A program made the position numbers and the translations under genes. A stretch of DNA of 64,000 nt from Burkholderiaceae bacterium (GTDB lineage: Bacteria > Pseudomonadota > Gammaproteobacteria > Burkholderiales > Burkholderiaceae_C), in NCBI GenBank assembly GCA_030695205.1, contig JAUYTN010000059.1, forward strand, positions 62,001-126,000. The letters are read 5' to 3'. Under the pieces are notes generated by a model, which saw only the letters and a list, made by a program, of their open reading frames with translations, was not told the origin of the DNA and did not search any database. Below are positions 36,995-44,878 of this stretch, one piece after another; within the stretch, counting starts at the first letter, position 1, and each line of letters opens with the position of its first letter.

Positions 36995-38614
36995 TCAGCC
37001 GATCACGCGTGTAGCGGTGGCGTCAAGCTTGGGTGGGTTCTCAAAGGTGTGGAATGGCGCAGGAGACGGCACTTCCCACTCCAAGCCTTCGGCACCCTCC
37101 CAAGGCTTCTGGGGGGCTTTTTCGCCCTTGCCGCGCATGGCAGGCAACACGACAGCCACAAAGAAATACACCTGCGCGAAACCAAACGCAAAGCCACCCA
37201 CCGACGCAATGGCGTTGAAGTCGGCAAACTGCATGGGGTAATCGGCATAGCGGCGGGGCATACCGGCCAGGCCCAGGAAGTGCATGGGGAAGAAGGTGAT
37301 GTTGAAGGAAATCATGGACCACCAGAAGTGAATCTGGCCACGCGTTTCGCTGTACATCACACCCGTCCACTTGGGCAGCCAGTAGTACACCCCGGCGAAC
37401 ATGGCAAACAGAGACCCCGCCACCAGCACGTAGTGGAAGTGGGCCACCACATAGTAGGTGTCCTGGAAGTTGATGTCGATGGGGGCCACCGACAGGATCA
37501 GCCCGGTGAAGCCACCGATGGTGAACACAAAAATGAAACCCACGGCCCACAGCATGGGCACCTCAAAGGTCATGGAACCCTTCCACATGGTGGCGATCCA
37601 GTTGAAGATCTTCACGCCTGTGGGCACGGCAATCAGCATGGTTGAGTACATGAAGAACAGCTGTCCCGTGACCGGCATGCCGGTGGTGAACATGTGGTGG
37701 GCCCACACCACAAAGCTCAGGATGGCAATGGAGCCCGTGGCATAGACCATGGAAGCATAGCCGAACAGCTTTTTGCGTGCGAAGGCGGGCACCACCTGGC
37801 TGACGATGCCGAAGGCCGGCAGGATCATGATGTACACCTCGGGGTGGCCGAAGAACCAGAAAATGTGCTGATACATCACCGGGTCACCGCCACCGGCGGG
37901 GTTGAAGAAGCTGGTGCCGAAGTGGCGGTCGGTCAGCGTCATGGTGATGGCACCGGCCAGCACGGGCATAACCGCAATCAGCAGGTAAGCGGTGATGAGC
38001 CATGTCCAGCAGAACATGGGCATTTTCATCAGTGTCATGCCGGGGGCACGCATGTTCAGGATGGTGACGATGATGTTGATCGACCCCATGATGGACGACG
38101 CACCCAGGATGTGCATGGCAAAAATGCCAGCATCCATGGAGGGACCCATTTGCAGCGTCAGTGGCGCATAGAGGGTCCAGCCGGCCGCGGGTGCGCCGCC
38201 GGGCATGAAGAACGAAGACACCAGAATCAGCGCCGCAGGAATCATCAGCCAAAAGCTGAAGTTGTTCATGCGGGCAAAAGCCATGTCTGACGCGCCGATT
38301 TGCAGCGGAATCATCCAGTTGGCAAAGCCCACAAAGGCCGGCATGATGGCGCCGAACACCATGATGAGGCCATGCATGGTGGTCAACTGATTGAACAGCT
38401 CGGGGTTGACCAACTGCAGGCCGGGCTGGAACAGCTCAGCACGGATCAGCAAAGCCAACACACCGCCCACCATCAGCATCGCAAACGCGAACAGCAGGTA
38501 CAGCGTGCCAATGTCTTTGTGGTTGGTGGCATAGACCCAGCGCCGCCACCCGGTGGGGGCGTGGTGGTCATGGTCGTGCGCGTGGGTGTCGTGGTGACCG
38601 AGAACTGCACTCAT
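36995..38614 (-). CDS. ctaD: Cytochrome c oxidase subunit I
   Basis: A 539-residue twelve-helix catalytic subunit of aa3 oxidase that reduces oxygen and pumps protons. Metal ligands are visible: the first heme a His in TTMHGLIMVFG, the CuB His and cross-linked Tyr in WFFGHPEVYIMILP, the CuB His pair in VWAHHMFTTGM and the two heme His in VVAHFHYVLVAG. A His/Asp-rich N-terminus (HHDTHAHDHDHHA) may bind metal. It follows ctaC. Confidence 0.98.
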   Translation of the reverse strand: MSAVLGHHDTHAHDHDHHAPTGWRRWVYATNHKDIGTLYLLFAFAMLMVGGVLALLIRAELFQPGLQLVNPELFNQLTTMHGLIMVFGAIMPAFVGFANWMIPLQIGASDMAFARMNNFSFWLMIPAALILVSSFFMPGGAPAAGWTLYAPLTLQMGPSMDAGIFAMHILGASSIMGSINIIVTILNMRAPGMTLMKMPMFCWTWLITAYLLIAVMPVLAGAITMTLTDRHFGTSFFNPAGGGDPVMYQHIFWFFGHPEVYIMILPAFGIVSQVVPAFARKKLFGYASMVYATGSIAILSFVVWAHHMFTTGMPVTGQLFFMYSTMLIAVPTGVKIFNWIATMWKGSMTFEVPMLWAVGFIFVFTIGGFTGLILSVAPIDINFQDTYYVVAHFHYVLVAGSLFAMFAGVYYWLPKWTGVMYSETRGQIHFWWSMISFNITFFPMHFLGLAGMPRRYADYPMQFADFNAIASVGGFAFGFAQVYFFVAVVLPAMRGKGEKAPQKPWEGAEGLEWEVPSPAPFHTFENPPKLDATATRVIG

Positions 38615-38658
38615 GTTCGTATCCTTGAAACTCGAAAACTAAATACTGTCCACACCGC

Positions 38659-39867
38659 TCACTTGCGGGCGGCTACCACGTCTGCCGGCTGCACGAGTTG
38701 GCCGGTTTGGTTGGACCAGTTGTTCTTGGTGTAGGTGATCACAGCGGCAATCTCGGTGTCGCTGAGCTGCTTCCAGGAGGGCATGGCACCAGCCGCTGCG
38801 CCGTTGAGCAGAATGTCAGTGACCCGCGCATGGCTGGCGTCGGTCACGATGGCAGAGCCGTCCAGAGCCTTGATGGGCCCGGCCCCCTTGCCATTGGCTT
38901 GGTGGCAGGCCACGCAGTTGGCGGCATACACCGACGCACCGCGTTTGACCAGATCGTCCAGCACCCAGACTTTCGACGGATCGTCTGCCGCAGCGGCCAT
39001 AGCCTTCATCTGCCCATCGACCCAGGCCGCGTACTCCTGGGTGGTGACCACTTTCACGTGAATCGGCATGTAGGCGTGCTCTTTGCCGCACAACTCGGCG
39101 CACTGGCCATAGTAATCGCCGGTTTTTTCAGCCCGAAACCAGGTGTCGCGCACGAAACCTGGAATGGCATCCTGCTTCACACCGAAGGCCGGCACCATCC
39201 AGGAGTGGATAACGTCGTTGGCGGTGGTGATCATGCGGATTTTCTTGCCAACGGGCACCACCATGGGGTTGTCCACCTTGAGGAGGTAGTTGTCAATGGG
39301 CTCTGGCTTGCCGCTGTTGGACATCTCGCGGTGGGCGTTGTCCAGTGTGGCCACAAAGCTGATGCCTTCACCTTCGCCCTTGATGTAGTCGTAACCCCAT
39401 TTCCACTGCATACCCGTGGTTTTGATGGTGATGTCGGCGTTGGTGGTGTCCTTCTGGGCCACCAGCACCTTGGTTGCTGGCAGCGCCATGCCAATCACAA
39501 TGAGCAGCGGCACGATGGTCCAGCCCAACTCCACCCAGATGGGCTCAGGCAGCTCTTGCGACTTGTGCCCCACCGACTTGCGGTGCTTGAGGATGGAATA
39601 GAACATCACCCCGAACACCAGCACAAAGATCACCGCGCAAATGACCATCATGAACCAATGCAACCAGTGCTGCTGTTCGGCGATTTTGGTCACCGGAGGC
39701 GCAAAGTTCAGCTGGTTCACCGCCGGGCCACCCGGCAGGTCATTCACACGCGCATGGGCCACCGACGCCACCCACGCACCCGCCACCAAAGACCACCGGG
39801 ACAGTGCCTGAGGCACTGCGTTCCAGCCGAATGTCGCGGACTTGCCTACCAGATTTGTGTTACTCAC
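38659..39867 (-). CDS. ctaC: Cytochrome c oxidase subunit II with fused cytochrome c
   Basis: A 402-residue subunit II. A signal-like N-terminus is followed by two membrane helices, the CuA domain with YGQCAELCGKEHAYMPIHV (Cys about 257 and 261), and a C-terminal cytochrome c domain with CVACH (about 318) that accepts electrons from soluble cytochrome c. The likely start is GTG 39867 (VSNTNLVGKS); the TTG five codons earlier is less likely. A perfect Fnr-type box lies 25-38 bp upstream of it, pointing to oxygen-dependent control of the whole cluster. Confidence 0.95.
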   Translation of the reverse strand: MSNTNLVGKSATFGWNAVPQALSRWSLVAGAWVASVAHARVNDLPGGPAVNQLNFAPPVTKIAEQQHWLHWFMMVICAVIFVLVFGVMFYSILKHRKSVGHKSQELPEPIWVELGWTIVPLLIVIGMALPATKVLVAQKDTTNADITIKTTGMQWKWGYDYIKGEGEGISFVATLDNAHREMSNSGKPEPIDNYLLKVDNPMVVPVGKKIRMITTANDVIHSWMVPAFGVKQDAIPGFVRDTWFRAEKTGDYYGQCAELCGKEHAYMPIHVKVVTTQEYAAWVDGQMKAMAAAADDPSKVWVLDDLVKRGASVYAANCVACHQANGKGAGPIKALDGSAIVTDASHARVTDILLNGAAAGAMPSWKQLSDTEIAAVITYTKNNWSNQTGQLVQPADVVAARK

Positions 39868-39891
39868 TTCGTTTCGCCCCAAACATAAGCA

Positions 39892-39905
39892 TTGATTTAT
39901 ATCAA
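39892..39905. promoter_or_regulatory. Fnr/Anr-type box upstream of ctaC
   Basis: TTGATTTATATCAA is a perfect TTGAT-N4-ATCAA site, centred about 31 bp before the ctaC start codon. A site so close to the start would overlap or follow the promoter, so it more likely represses the aa3 oxidase under low oxygen than activates it. Confidence 0.8.
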
Positions 39906-39950
39906 TGGATTACACCAAATTTTGTGGATTTTCCGGTGGGGGAAAACCCT

Positions 39951-40451
39951 TCAAAGCGTGTGCCCCATCCCACCGCTGGCAAGCGCCCGCCGAATCTCGG
40001 CCGCCACCTCGGGCCTGTGGTCGGCCCGCACATGGCGACCCACCACCACCTTCCGCCCCTGACCCGACACCTCGATCAGCGCCTGTCGGCTCGCCAGGGG
40101 CAGGACCTGCACCCAGGGGGGCCGAAACTCGACCCGCTGCCGCTGCCCGGCGGTTTCCGTCTCTACCACCAGCCGACCCGGCTGCACACTGATGTGCTCT
40201 GCGTCTGCCGCGTGGCGTCCGTACACCAGCAAGGCCACCCCCAGTGCACCCATTTCCAGCAGCGCAAACGGGACCACCAGCGTCGCACCCAGCGACCAGA
40301 AAAACCCTGCAATACCCAACGAAACCACGCACAGAGCGCCATACACCGCCCACAACTGCCGCGGGGTGACCGAACAATTTCGCCGCAGCCGCCAGTGGAC
40401 CCCATCTGGGTCGACCGTGGCAAACCGAAACGTCGCGCCAACATGCGCCAT
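39951..40451 (-). CDS. DUF2244 membrane protein
   Basis: A 166-residue protein with two adjacent membrane helices (ALCVVSLGIAGFFWSLGATLV and FALLEMGALGVALLVYG), preceded by the RLRRNCSVTPRQL motif and followed by a cytoplasmic C-terminal domain, matching DUF2244, which often neighbours the aa3 oxidase genes. ATG 40451 with GGAG upstream is chosen over a start seven codons earlier. Function unknown, presumably linked to the oxidase. Confidence 0.85.
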   Translation of the reverse strand: MAHVGATFRFATVDPDGVHWRLRRNCSVTPRQLWAVYGALCVVSLGIAGFFWSLGATLVVPFALLEMGALGVALLVYGRHAADAEHISVQPGRLVVETETAGQRQRVEFRPPWVQVLPLASRQALIEVSGQGRKVVVGRHVRADHRPEVAAEIRRALASGGMGHTL

Positions 40452-40528
40452 GGGCACACTCCACCCAGGCACCAGGCCCGGACAAGCCGAAAAAAAACGC
40501 GCCTAACCGCAACCGCGCCAGACCCGCC

Positions 40529-40542
40529 TTGATTTAAATCAA
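40529..40542. promoter_or_regulatory. Fnr/Anr-type box upstream of the DUF2244 gene
   Basis: TTGATTTAAATCAA, a second perfect TTGAT-N4-ATCAA palindrome, 78 bp upstream of the DUF2244 start. Spacing is compatible with activation or repression from this site. It pairs with the ctaC box 637 bp away. Confidence 0.8.
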
Positions 40543-40651
40543 TTGTAACGGGCTGAAACAGCCCCTACCGCTGCGGGGTTGGGTCTTTCGCGACACAGCA
40601 GGCTCCAGCGAGGCTGCTGCCACGCACCATTGGCAGCCGGTCTCCCCCTGC

Positions 40652-41593
40652 TCAGCGAGGAGGTGAGGTGCGCAGCATGCGCCGCATATCGTCCAGGCTC
40701 ACCGCACTGGTCGCGGCCACCTGCACCCTGGGCCTGGGCTTGAAGGCGTGGCCATACAGCACCTCGAACGTCAGCGCCAGCCGCCCGTCAGGCGTGCGGG
40801 GCCAATGCCGGGACATCGCCTCTTCCCAGTGCTGCAGCCACCGGCGCCCCCGCGTCAGCGGTGCGCGCTGAGCATGCAGGTTGCGCCCCAGCGCACGCAA
40901 ATCGGCACGCAGCTGGGCCACACTGGTGTAGGTGAGGGTGATGGTTTCCGCGTCCATCACCGGCTCGGCAAACCCCTCATGCACCAGCATATCGCCCCAG
41001 TCGTGCATGTCGGTGAAGGCGTGGCCCGGTGGCGCCCAACCCATGCGGGCATACACGGCCCTGAGCTCCTGCAACGAGTGAGGCCCCAGACACGAGAACA
41101 TGACAAAACCGTCGGTGTTCAGGTGGCGGTGCCACTGGCGCAGCAACCCCAGCGGCTGGTGCACCGCATGCAGGCCCATGTTGGCCCATACCAGGTCCAC
41201 CTGGGTGTCGGGACGGGCCACCTGGGGCACCATGCCCCGCAGGCGCTGCCAGACTGTTGCCCGTCTGGGAGATGATTCATTGATAGCAAACAATGCTTTA
41301 CTATCAAGCGAAGAGGCAATAAAAACCTTAGAATCCGGCAGCGCCTTGGCCACCGCATGGTGGCCCTGCAGCCCACCGTGTACCGGCTCCCAGTCCAGCC
41401 AGGCGGCGGGCAGCTGGCGCATCCAACCCAAACGCTCGGCCATGCGCCTCCCCACCTCGTCGTGCAACCAGGCCGACTGCCGCCGGGTGTGGGCGGCCCA
41501 ACGGGCAACCGCCACTGGGTCCATGTCCGGCACAGGCGTTTCAATGGGAGCCTCACTGGGTGGAGGAAATGGCGAGTCGGAGGAATTGCTCAT
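40652..41593 (-). CDS. BioC-like methyltransferase-fold protein
   Basis: A 313-residue protein related to BioC, the malonyl-ACP methyltransferase that starts biotin synthesis. RWAAHTRRQSAWLHDEVGRRMAERL at the N-terminus (two halves), VDLVWANMGLHAV and the HLNTDGFVMFSCLGPHSLQELR region match the family. The usual Gly-rich SAM motif I is replaced by WLDWEPVHGGLQGH, so SAM binding is doubtful or unusual. A dispersed repeat inserts about 15 residues (SKVFIASSLDSKALF region) after this loop. Start ATG 41593; the conserved part begins about residue 24 (MDPVAVARW). It is divergent from comF. Confidence 0.78.
   Translation of the reverse strand: MSNSSDSPFPPPSEAPIETPVPDMDPVAVARWAAHTRRQSAWLHDEVGRRMAERLGWMRQLPAAWLDWEPVHGGLQGHHAVAKALPDSKVFIASSLDSKALFAINESSPRRATVWQRLRGMVPQVARPDTQVDLVWANMGLHAVHQPLGLLRQWHRHLNTDGFVMFSCLGPHSLQELRAVYARMGWAPPGHAFTDMHDWGDMLVHEGFAEPVMDAETITLTYTSVAQLRADLRALGRNLHAQRAPLTRGRRWLQHWEEAMSRHWPRTPDGRLALTFEVLYGHAFKPRPRVQVAATSAVSLDDMRRMLRTSPPR
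41282..41326 (+). repeat. Dispersed 45-bp repeat, copy 6 (inside bioC-like gene)
   Basis: GATAGCAAACAATGC, then ACTATCAAGCGAAGAGGC and an A-run. In the gene (opposite strand) it is read in frame as KVFIASSLDSKALFAI. Much less GC-rich than the flanking sequence. Confidence 0.8.
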
Positions 41594-41758
41594 GGGCGGT
41601 GCAGGTCGCGGTGCTGGTGCAGTGGCAGGGTCAGCTGGTCGCGGCCAGTATAGTGAGCGACACCCGAATGTGCCGCCACCACCTGGGACAACCCCCAGCG
41701 AGGCCACGCCGCCGGTCCACAGCGTCCACTGCATCCATTGCGCCCACTGCAACGCCCC

Positions 41759-42607
41759 ATGCCGTCCAACTCCGTCGGCCCTGCTGCCTCGCGCCCTGCT
41801 TACTCGCCAGCCCAGGCACCCAAGGCTTCTGGTCCGCTGTGGCGCTGGCTGCCCGCACGCTGCGAGGTGTGCGGCAGGTGGCCATCTGCACCTGCAGGCC
41901 AGGCGGTATGTGCGACATGCCTGGCCGACTGCCTGCCCCCGCGCCTGCGCTGCCCCCGCTGCGCCCTGGCCCACGCCGAGCCCCCCTCAACCCCAGGCAC
42001 AGGGCAACCATTGACCCAGGAGCCCCCGCCCTGCCTCGCCTGCCAGAACAATTCGCCGCCGCTGGCCCGGTGCATCGCCGCGCTGGACTATGGCTACCCC
42101 TGGCACACCCTGATCCAGCGCTTCAAATTCAATGGCGAAGTGGCCTGGGCCGGGTTGCTGGCCCAGCTCCTGTGGCAAACCCCCCATGTACCCACCACCA
42201 TGGCTGCATGCGACTGGTGGCTGCCGCTGCCCCTGAGCGCCCGCCGCCTGGGTGAGCGGGGGTACAACCAGTCGTGGGAACTGCTCAAACACCTGGCGGC
42301 ACTGCACCCAAAGACGCCCACGCCCGCCAGACACCAGGCCGACTGGCTGCTCAAAATCGGCGACACCGCCGACCAGCACGCCCTGGGCAGGGCCGAGCGG
42401 CTGCGCAACCTGGGCAGCGTGTTCAGCGTCGCCCCGCACGCCCTGCCCCACCTGGCTGGCCGCGACGTGCTCCTGGTCGACGACGTCATGACCACAGGCG
42501 CCACCTTGCATGCGGCGGGACTGGCGCTGCGCCGCGCGGGCGTGCGCTCGGTCAGTGCGCTGGTGCTGGCCCGCACACCCCCACCCGAGCCCCTGTCGCC
42601 ACAATAG
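41759..42607 (+). CDS. comF: ComF-family phosphoribosyltransferase-like protein
   Basis: A 282-residue ComF/GntX protein. N-terminal zinc-finger Cys pairs (CEVCG, CATC, CPRC, CLAC; residues about 35-100) precede a type I PRTase fold with the pyrophosphate-binding motif VLLVDDVMTTGAT and RLGERGYNQS. In competent bacteria ComF helps take up or process single-stranded DNA; in others it is a nucleotide-salvage-like protein. Start ATG 41759 is preferred over one seven codons upstream because the shorter form matches relatives. Divergent from the bioC-like gene; trmL follows 28 bp later. Confidence 0.9.
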   Translation: MPSNSVGPAASRPAYSPAQAPKASGPLWRWLPARCEVCGRWPSAPAGQAVCATCLADCLPPRLRCPRCALAHAEPPSTPGTGQPLTQEPPPCLACQNNSPPLARCIAALDYGYPWHTLIQRFKFNGEVAWAGLLAQLLWQTPHVPTTMAACDWWLPLPLSARRLGERGYNQSWELLKHLAALHPKTPTPARHQADWLLKIGDTADQHALGRAERLRNLGSVFSVAPHALPHLAGRDVLLVDDVMTTGATLHAAGLALRRAGVRSVSALVLARTPPPEPLSPQ

Positions 42608-42635
42608 CTACCCCGTCAGATCTGCTGCCCCGCCC

Positions 42636-43106
42636 ATGCTTCACATCGTACTTGTCCACCCTGAAATTCCGCCCAACACCGGCAATATCATCCGTTTGTG
42701 CGCCAACACCGGCTGTACCCTGCACCTGGTGGAGCCACTGGGCTTTTCCATGGACGACAAACAGATGCGCCGGGCTGGACTGGACTACCACGAGTACGCA
42801 CCCGTGCTGCGCCACCGCGACTGGGACAGTTTTCTGGCCGATCAGCAGCCCGAGCGCAGCCGCCTGTTTGCCCTGACCACGCGTGGCACCCGCTGGGTAC
42901 AGCACACCCCATTTGCCGCCAACGACTGGTTGGTATTTGGCTCTGAAACCCAAGGCCTGCCGCCCGACATTCGGGCACAGATTCCCGCCGAGCAATGGCT
43001 GCGCCTGCCCATGCGAGCCGGACAACGCAGCCTCAACCTCTCGAACGCTGTGGCGGTAACCACCTTCGAGGCCTGGCGCCAACTGGGGTTTCAGCAGGCG
43101 GTCTGA
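42636..43106 (+). CDS. trmL: tRNA (cytidine/uridine-34-2'-O)-methyltransferase
   Basis: A 156-residue SPOUT methyltransferase that modifies the wobble position of tRNA-Leu isoacceptors (CAA and UAA anticodons). MLHIVLVHPEIPPNTGNIIRLCANTG at the start (two halves), GSETQGLP (motif 2) and RSLNLSNAVAV (motif 3, the trefoil knot) are intact. Length is typical. A substrate, tRNA-Leu(CAA), is encoded in this same window at 27176. Confidence 0.95.
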   Translation: MLHIVLVHPEIPPNTGNIIRLCANTGCTLHLVEPLGFSMDDKQMRRAGLDYHEYAPVLRHRDWDSFLADQQPERSRLFALTTRGTRWVQHTPFAANDWLVFGSETQGLPPDIRAQIPAEQWLRLPMRAGQRSLNLSNAVAVTTFEAWRQLGFQQAV

Positions 43107-43150
43107 CGCCTACATTCGCCCAGCGACGCCGGAGACTGGTGCCGCCAGAC

Positions 43151-43606
43151 TCAGGGGTAGCGCCTGACCACCGCCTCTGCCACACACGCAGGCTTGTCGT
43201 GGCCTTCGCGCTCCACCGTGATGCCCCACACCATCTGGCACGCACCCGCCTGCAGCCACTCAAAGGCCAGCAGCTTGAGGTGGGCGCGCAAGCGACTGCC
43301 AGCAGGCACAGGCGCGGTAAAGCGCACCCGATTCAGGCCTGCATTCACCCCCAGACTGGAATGGCGTACCTCCAGGCTCGACTCCAGAAACAGCGGTAAC
43401 AGCGACAGCGTCAAAAACCCATGGGCAATGGTGGTACCAAACGGGCCCTGGGCAGCGCGCAACGGGTCGGTGTGTATCCACTGGTGGTCTCCGGTGGCGG
43501 CTGCAAACTGGTCAATCTGCGCCTGGGTGACCGTGACCCAATCGCTGACAGCCACCGTCTCTCCCACCAAAGGCTCCAGTTCGTGGAGGTGATCAAAGGT
43601 TTTCAT
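43151..43606 (-). CDS. MaoC-like (R)-hydratase
   Basis: A 151-residue hotdog-fold protein related to (R)-specific enoyl-CoA hydratases. The hydratase motif is complete: Asp and His in ATGDHQWIHTDPLRA, then FGTTIAHGFLTLSL. It likely hydrates enoyl-CoA or removes water from hydroxyacyl-CoA in fatty-acid or polyhydroxyalkanoate metabolism. Start ATG 43606 (MKTFDHL); ATG 43615 is possible. Confidence 0.92.
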   Translation of the reverse strand: MKTFDHLHELEPLVGETVAVSDWVTVTQAQIDQFAAATGDHQWIHTDPLRAAQGPFGTTIAHGFLTLSLLPLFLESSLEVRHSSLGVNAGLNRVRFTAPVPAGSRLRAHLKLLAFEWLQAGACQMVWGITVEREGHDKPACVAEAVVRRYP

Positions 43607-43789
43607 GGCCGCCATGGTGCCCGCCCCGGCGCAGCCCATGCGTCATGCCGGGGACATGATGCGAACCGGCCATTCAGAGCTTGAAGCGCGCGGCCCAACG
43701 CTGGTCTGTCGGCACACGGGGCACCAACGCCCCATCCCGGGCGAGATCACCCACCAAAACCCACAGTTCTGGCGCGCCATAATGCAGTC

Positions 43790-44296
43790 ATGACAAGCCG
43801 ATGGATTCCTGCAATTTCCGCCGGTGTGCTGCTGGCCATCCTGGGTGGCTGTGGCAGCTCACCGGTCTACAAGAAGGAAGAGTTCAATCAGGACTCTCCC
43901 TACCAACTGCCCACCAGCCATACCTTCGACCAGGCGTGTCAAGCGGCCCAACTGGCCCTGCTCAGCCAAGGCTACCAGTTGCAGTCCACGAGCACGGACG
44001 CGGTGCATGGACAGAAAAATTTCCAGCCCGACGATGAGGTCAACTCGACGCTGGATGTGATAGTGACCTGCCGCGCCACCTCTGGCGGCAGCACCATCTT
44101 TGCCACTGCCGTGGAAACCACTTACGAGCTGAAGAAGGTGTCTGGCAACACAGGATTCAGCGTGTCAGGCACCAGCATCACCATGCCGTGGTCCAAAACA
44201 GCAGACTCATTGGTCAAGGTCGCCGGAGTCACCATCAGCGACGACAGCTTTTACACACGTTTTTTCAAGCTCGTGAGCAATTACCTGCCCAAGTGA
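43790..44296 (+). CDS. DUF2242 lipoprotein
   Basis: A 168-residue lipoprotein. The signal peptide ends in AILGGC (Cys about 21). The mature part VYKKEEFNQDSPY and TFDQACQAAQLALLSQGYQ matches DUF2242, a betaproteobacterial family of unknown role, probably outer-membrane or periplasmic. It is a single gene; no partner identified. Confidence 0.88.
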   Translation: MTSRWIPAISAGVLLAILGGCGSSPVYKKEEFNQDSPYQLPTSHTFDQACQAAQLALLSQGYQLQSTSTDAVHGQKNFQPDDEVNSTLDVIVTCRATSGGSTIFATAVETTYELKKVSGNTGFSVSGTSITMPWSKTADSLVKVAGVTISDDSFYTRFFKLVSNYLPK

Positions 44297-44406
44297 CCCC
44301 AGATCTACCCGTCGCTCTGGGCCTAGACATCGGCCGATGACCGCATTCCTGAGGCCTCACCCCTCTGACCCCATGCCGACACCGGCACACCCGAAGATCC
44401 TCCGAC

Positions 44407-44856
44407 ATGTTTCAACCCTCACCGGCGGATGTGCGCCGTTTTTTTTGTGGCGTGTACCGCAAACAACGCAGCGGCGAACCGATGGAAGCCATCGAGGTGC
44501 TGACGGGGCAGTGGATAGACCAACACCCCGAGTTCCACCCGGCGCTGGCCGACGAAGCGCAGGCGCTGCGCGAGCTGACCGAGGGCGGCCCGCCCAAAGC
44601 CGCCACCGACCGCACCAACCCGTTTTTGCACCTGTCCATGCACCTGAGTGTGAGCGAGCAGTGCTCCATTGACCAGCCCGCCGGTGTGCGCCAGGCGGTG
44701 GAGTTGCTGGCTGCCCGTCTCGACTCGCTGCACGACGCCCACCACGCGGCCATGGATGCGCTGGGCCGCATGGTCTGGGAGAGCCAGCGGGCCGGCCGCC
44801 CCCCTGACGGGCAGGCCTACCTGGACGAACTCCGCCGCCGCGCTACCCGCGACTGA
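44407..44856 (+). CDS. DUF1841 protein
   Basis: A 149-residue soluble protein. MFQPSPADVRRFFCGVYRKQR, then TNPFLHLSMHLSVSEQ and the C-terminal VWESQRAGRPPDGQAYLDEL region match DUF1841, a conserved proteobacterial family of unknown function, with three conserved His (LHLSMHL and HDAHH region) that hint at a metal site. DUF2242 precedes it by 110 bp. Confidence 0.88.
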   Translation: MFQPSPADVRRFFCGVYRKQRSGEPMEAIEVLTGQWIDQHPEFHPALADEAQALRELTEGGPPKAATDRTNPFLHLSMHLSVSEQCSIDQPAGVRQAVELLAARLDSLHDAHHAAMDALGRMVWESQRAGRPPDGQAYLDELRRRATRD

Positions 44857-44878
44857 GGGCTTGCCACACAGGCCACGC

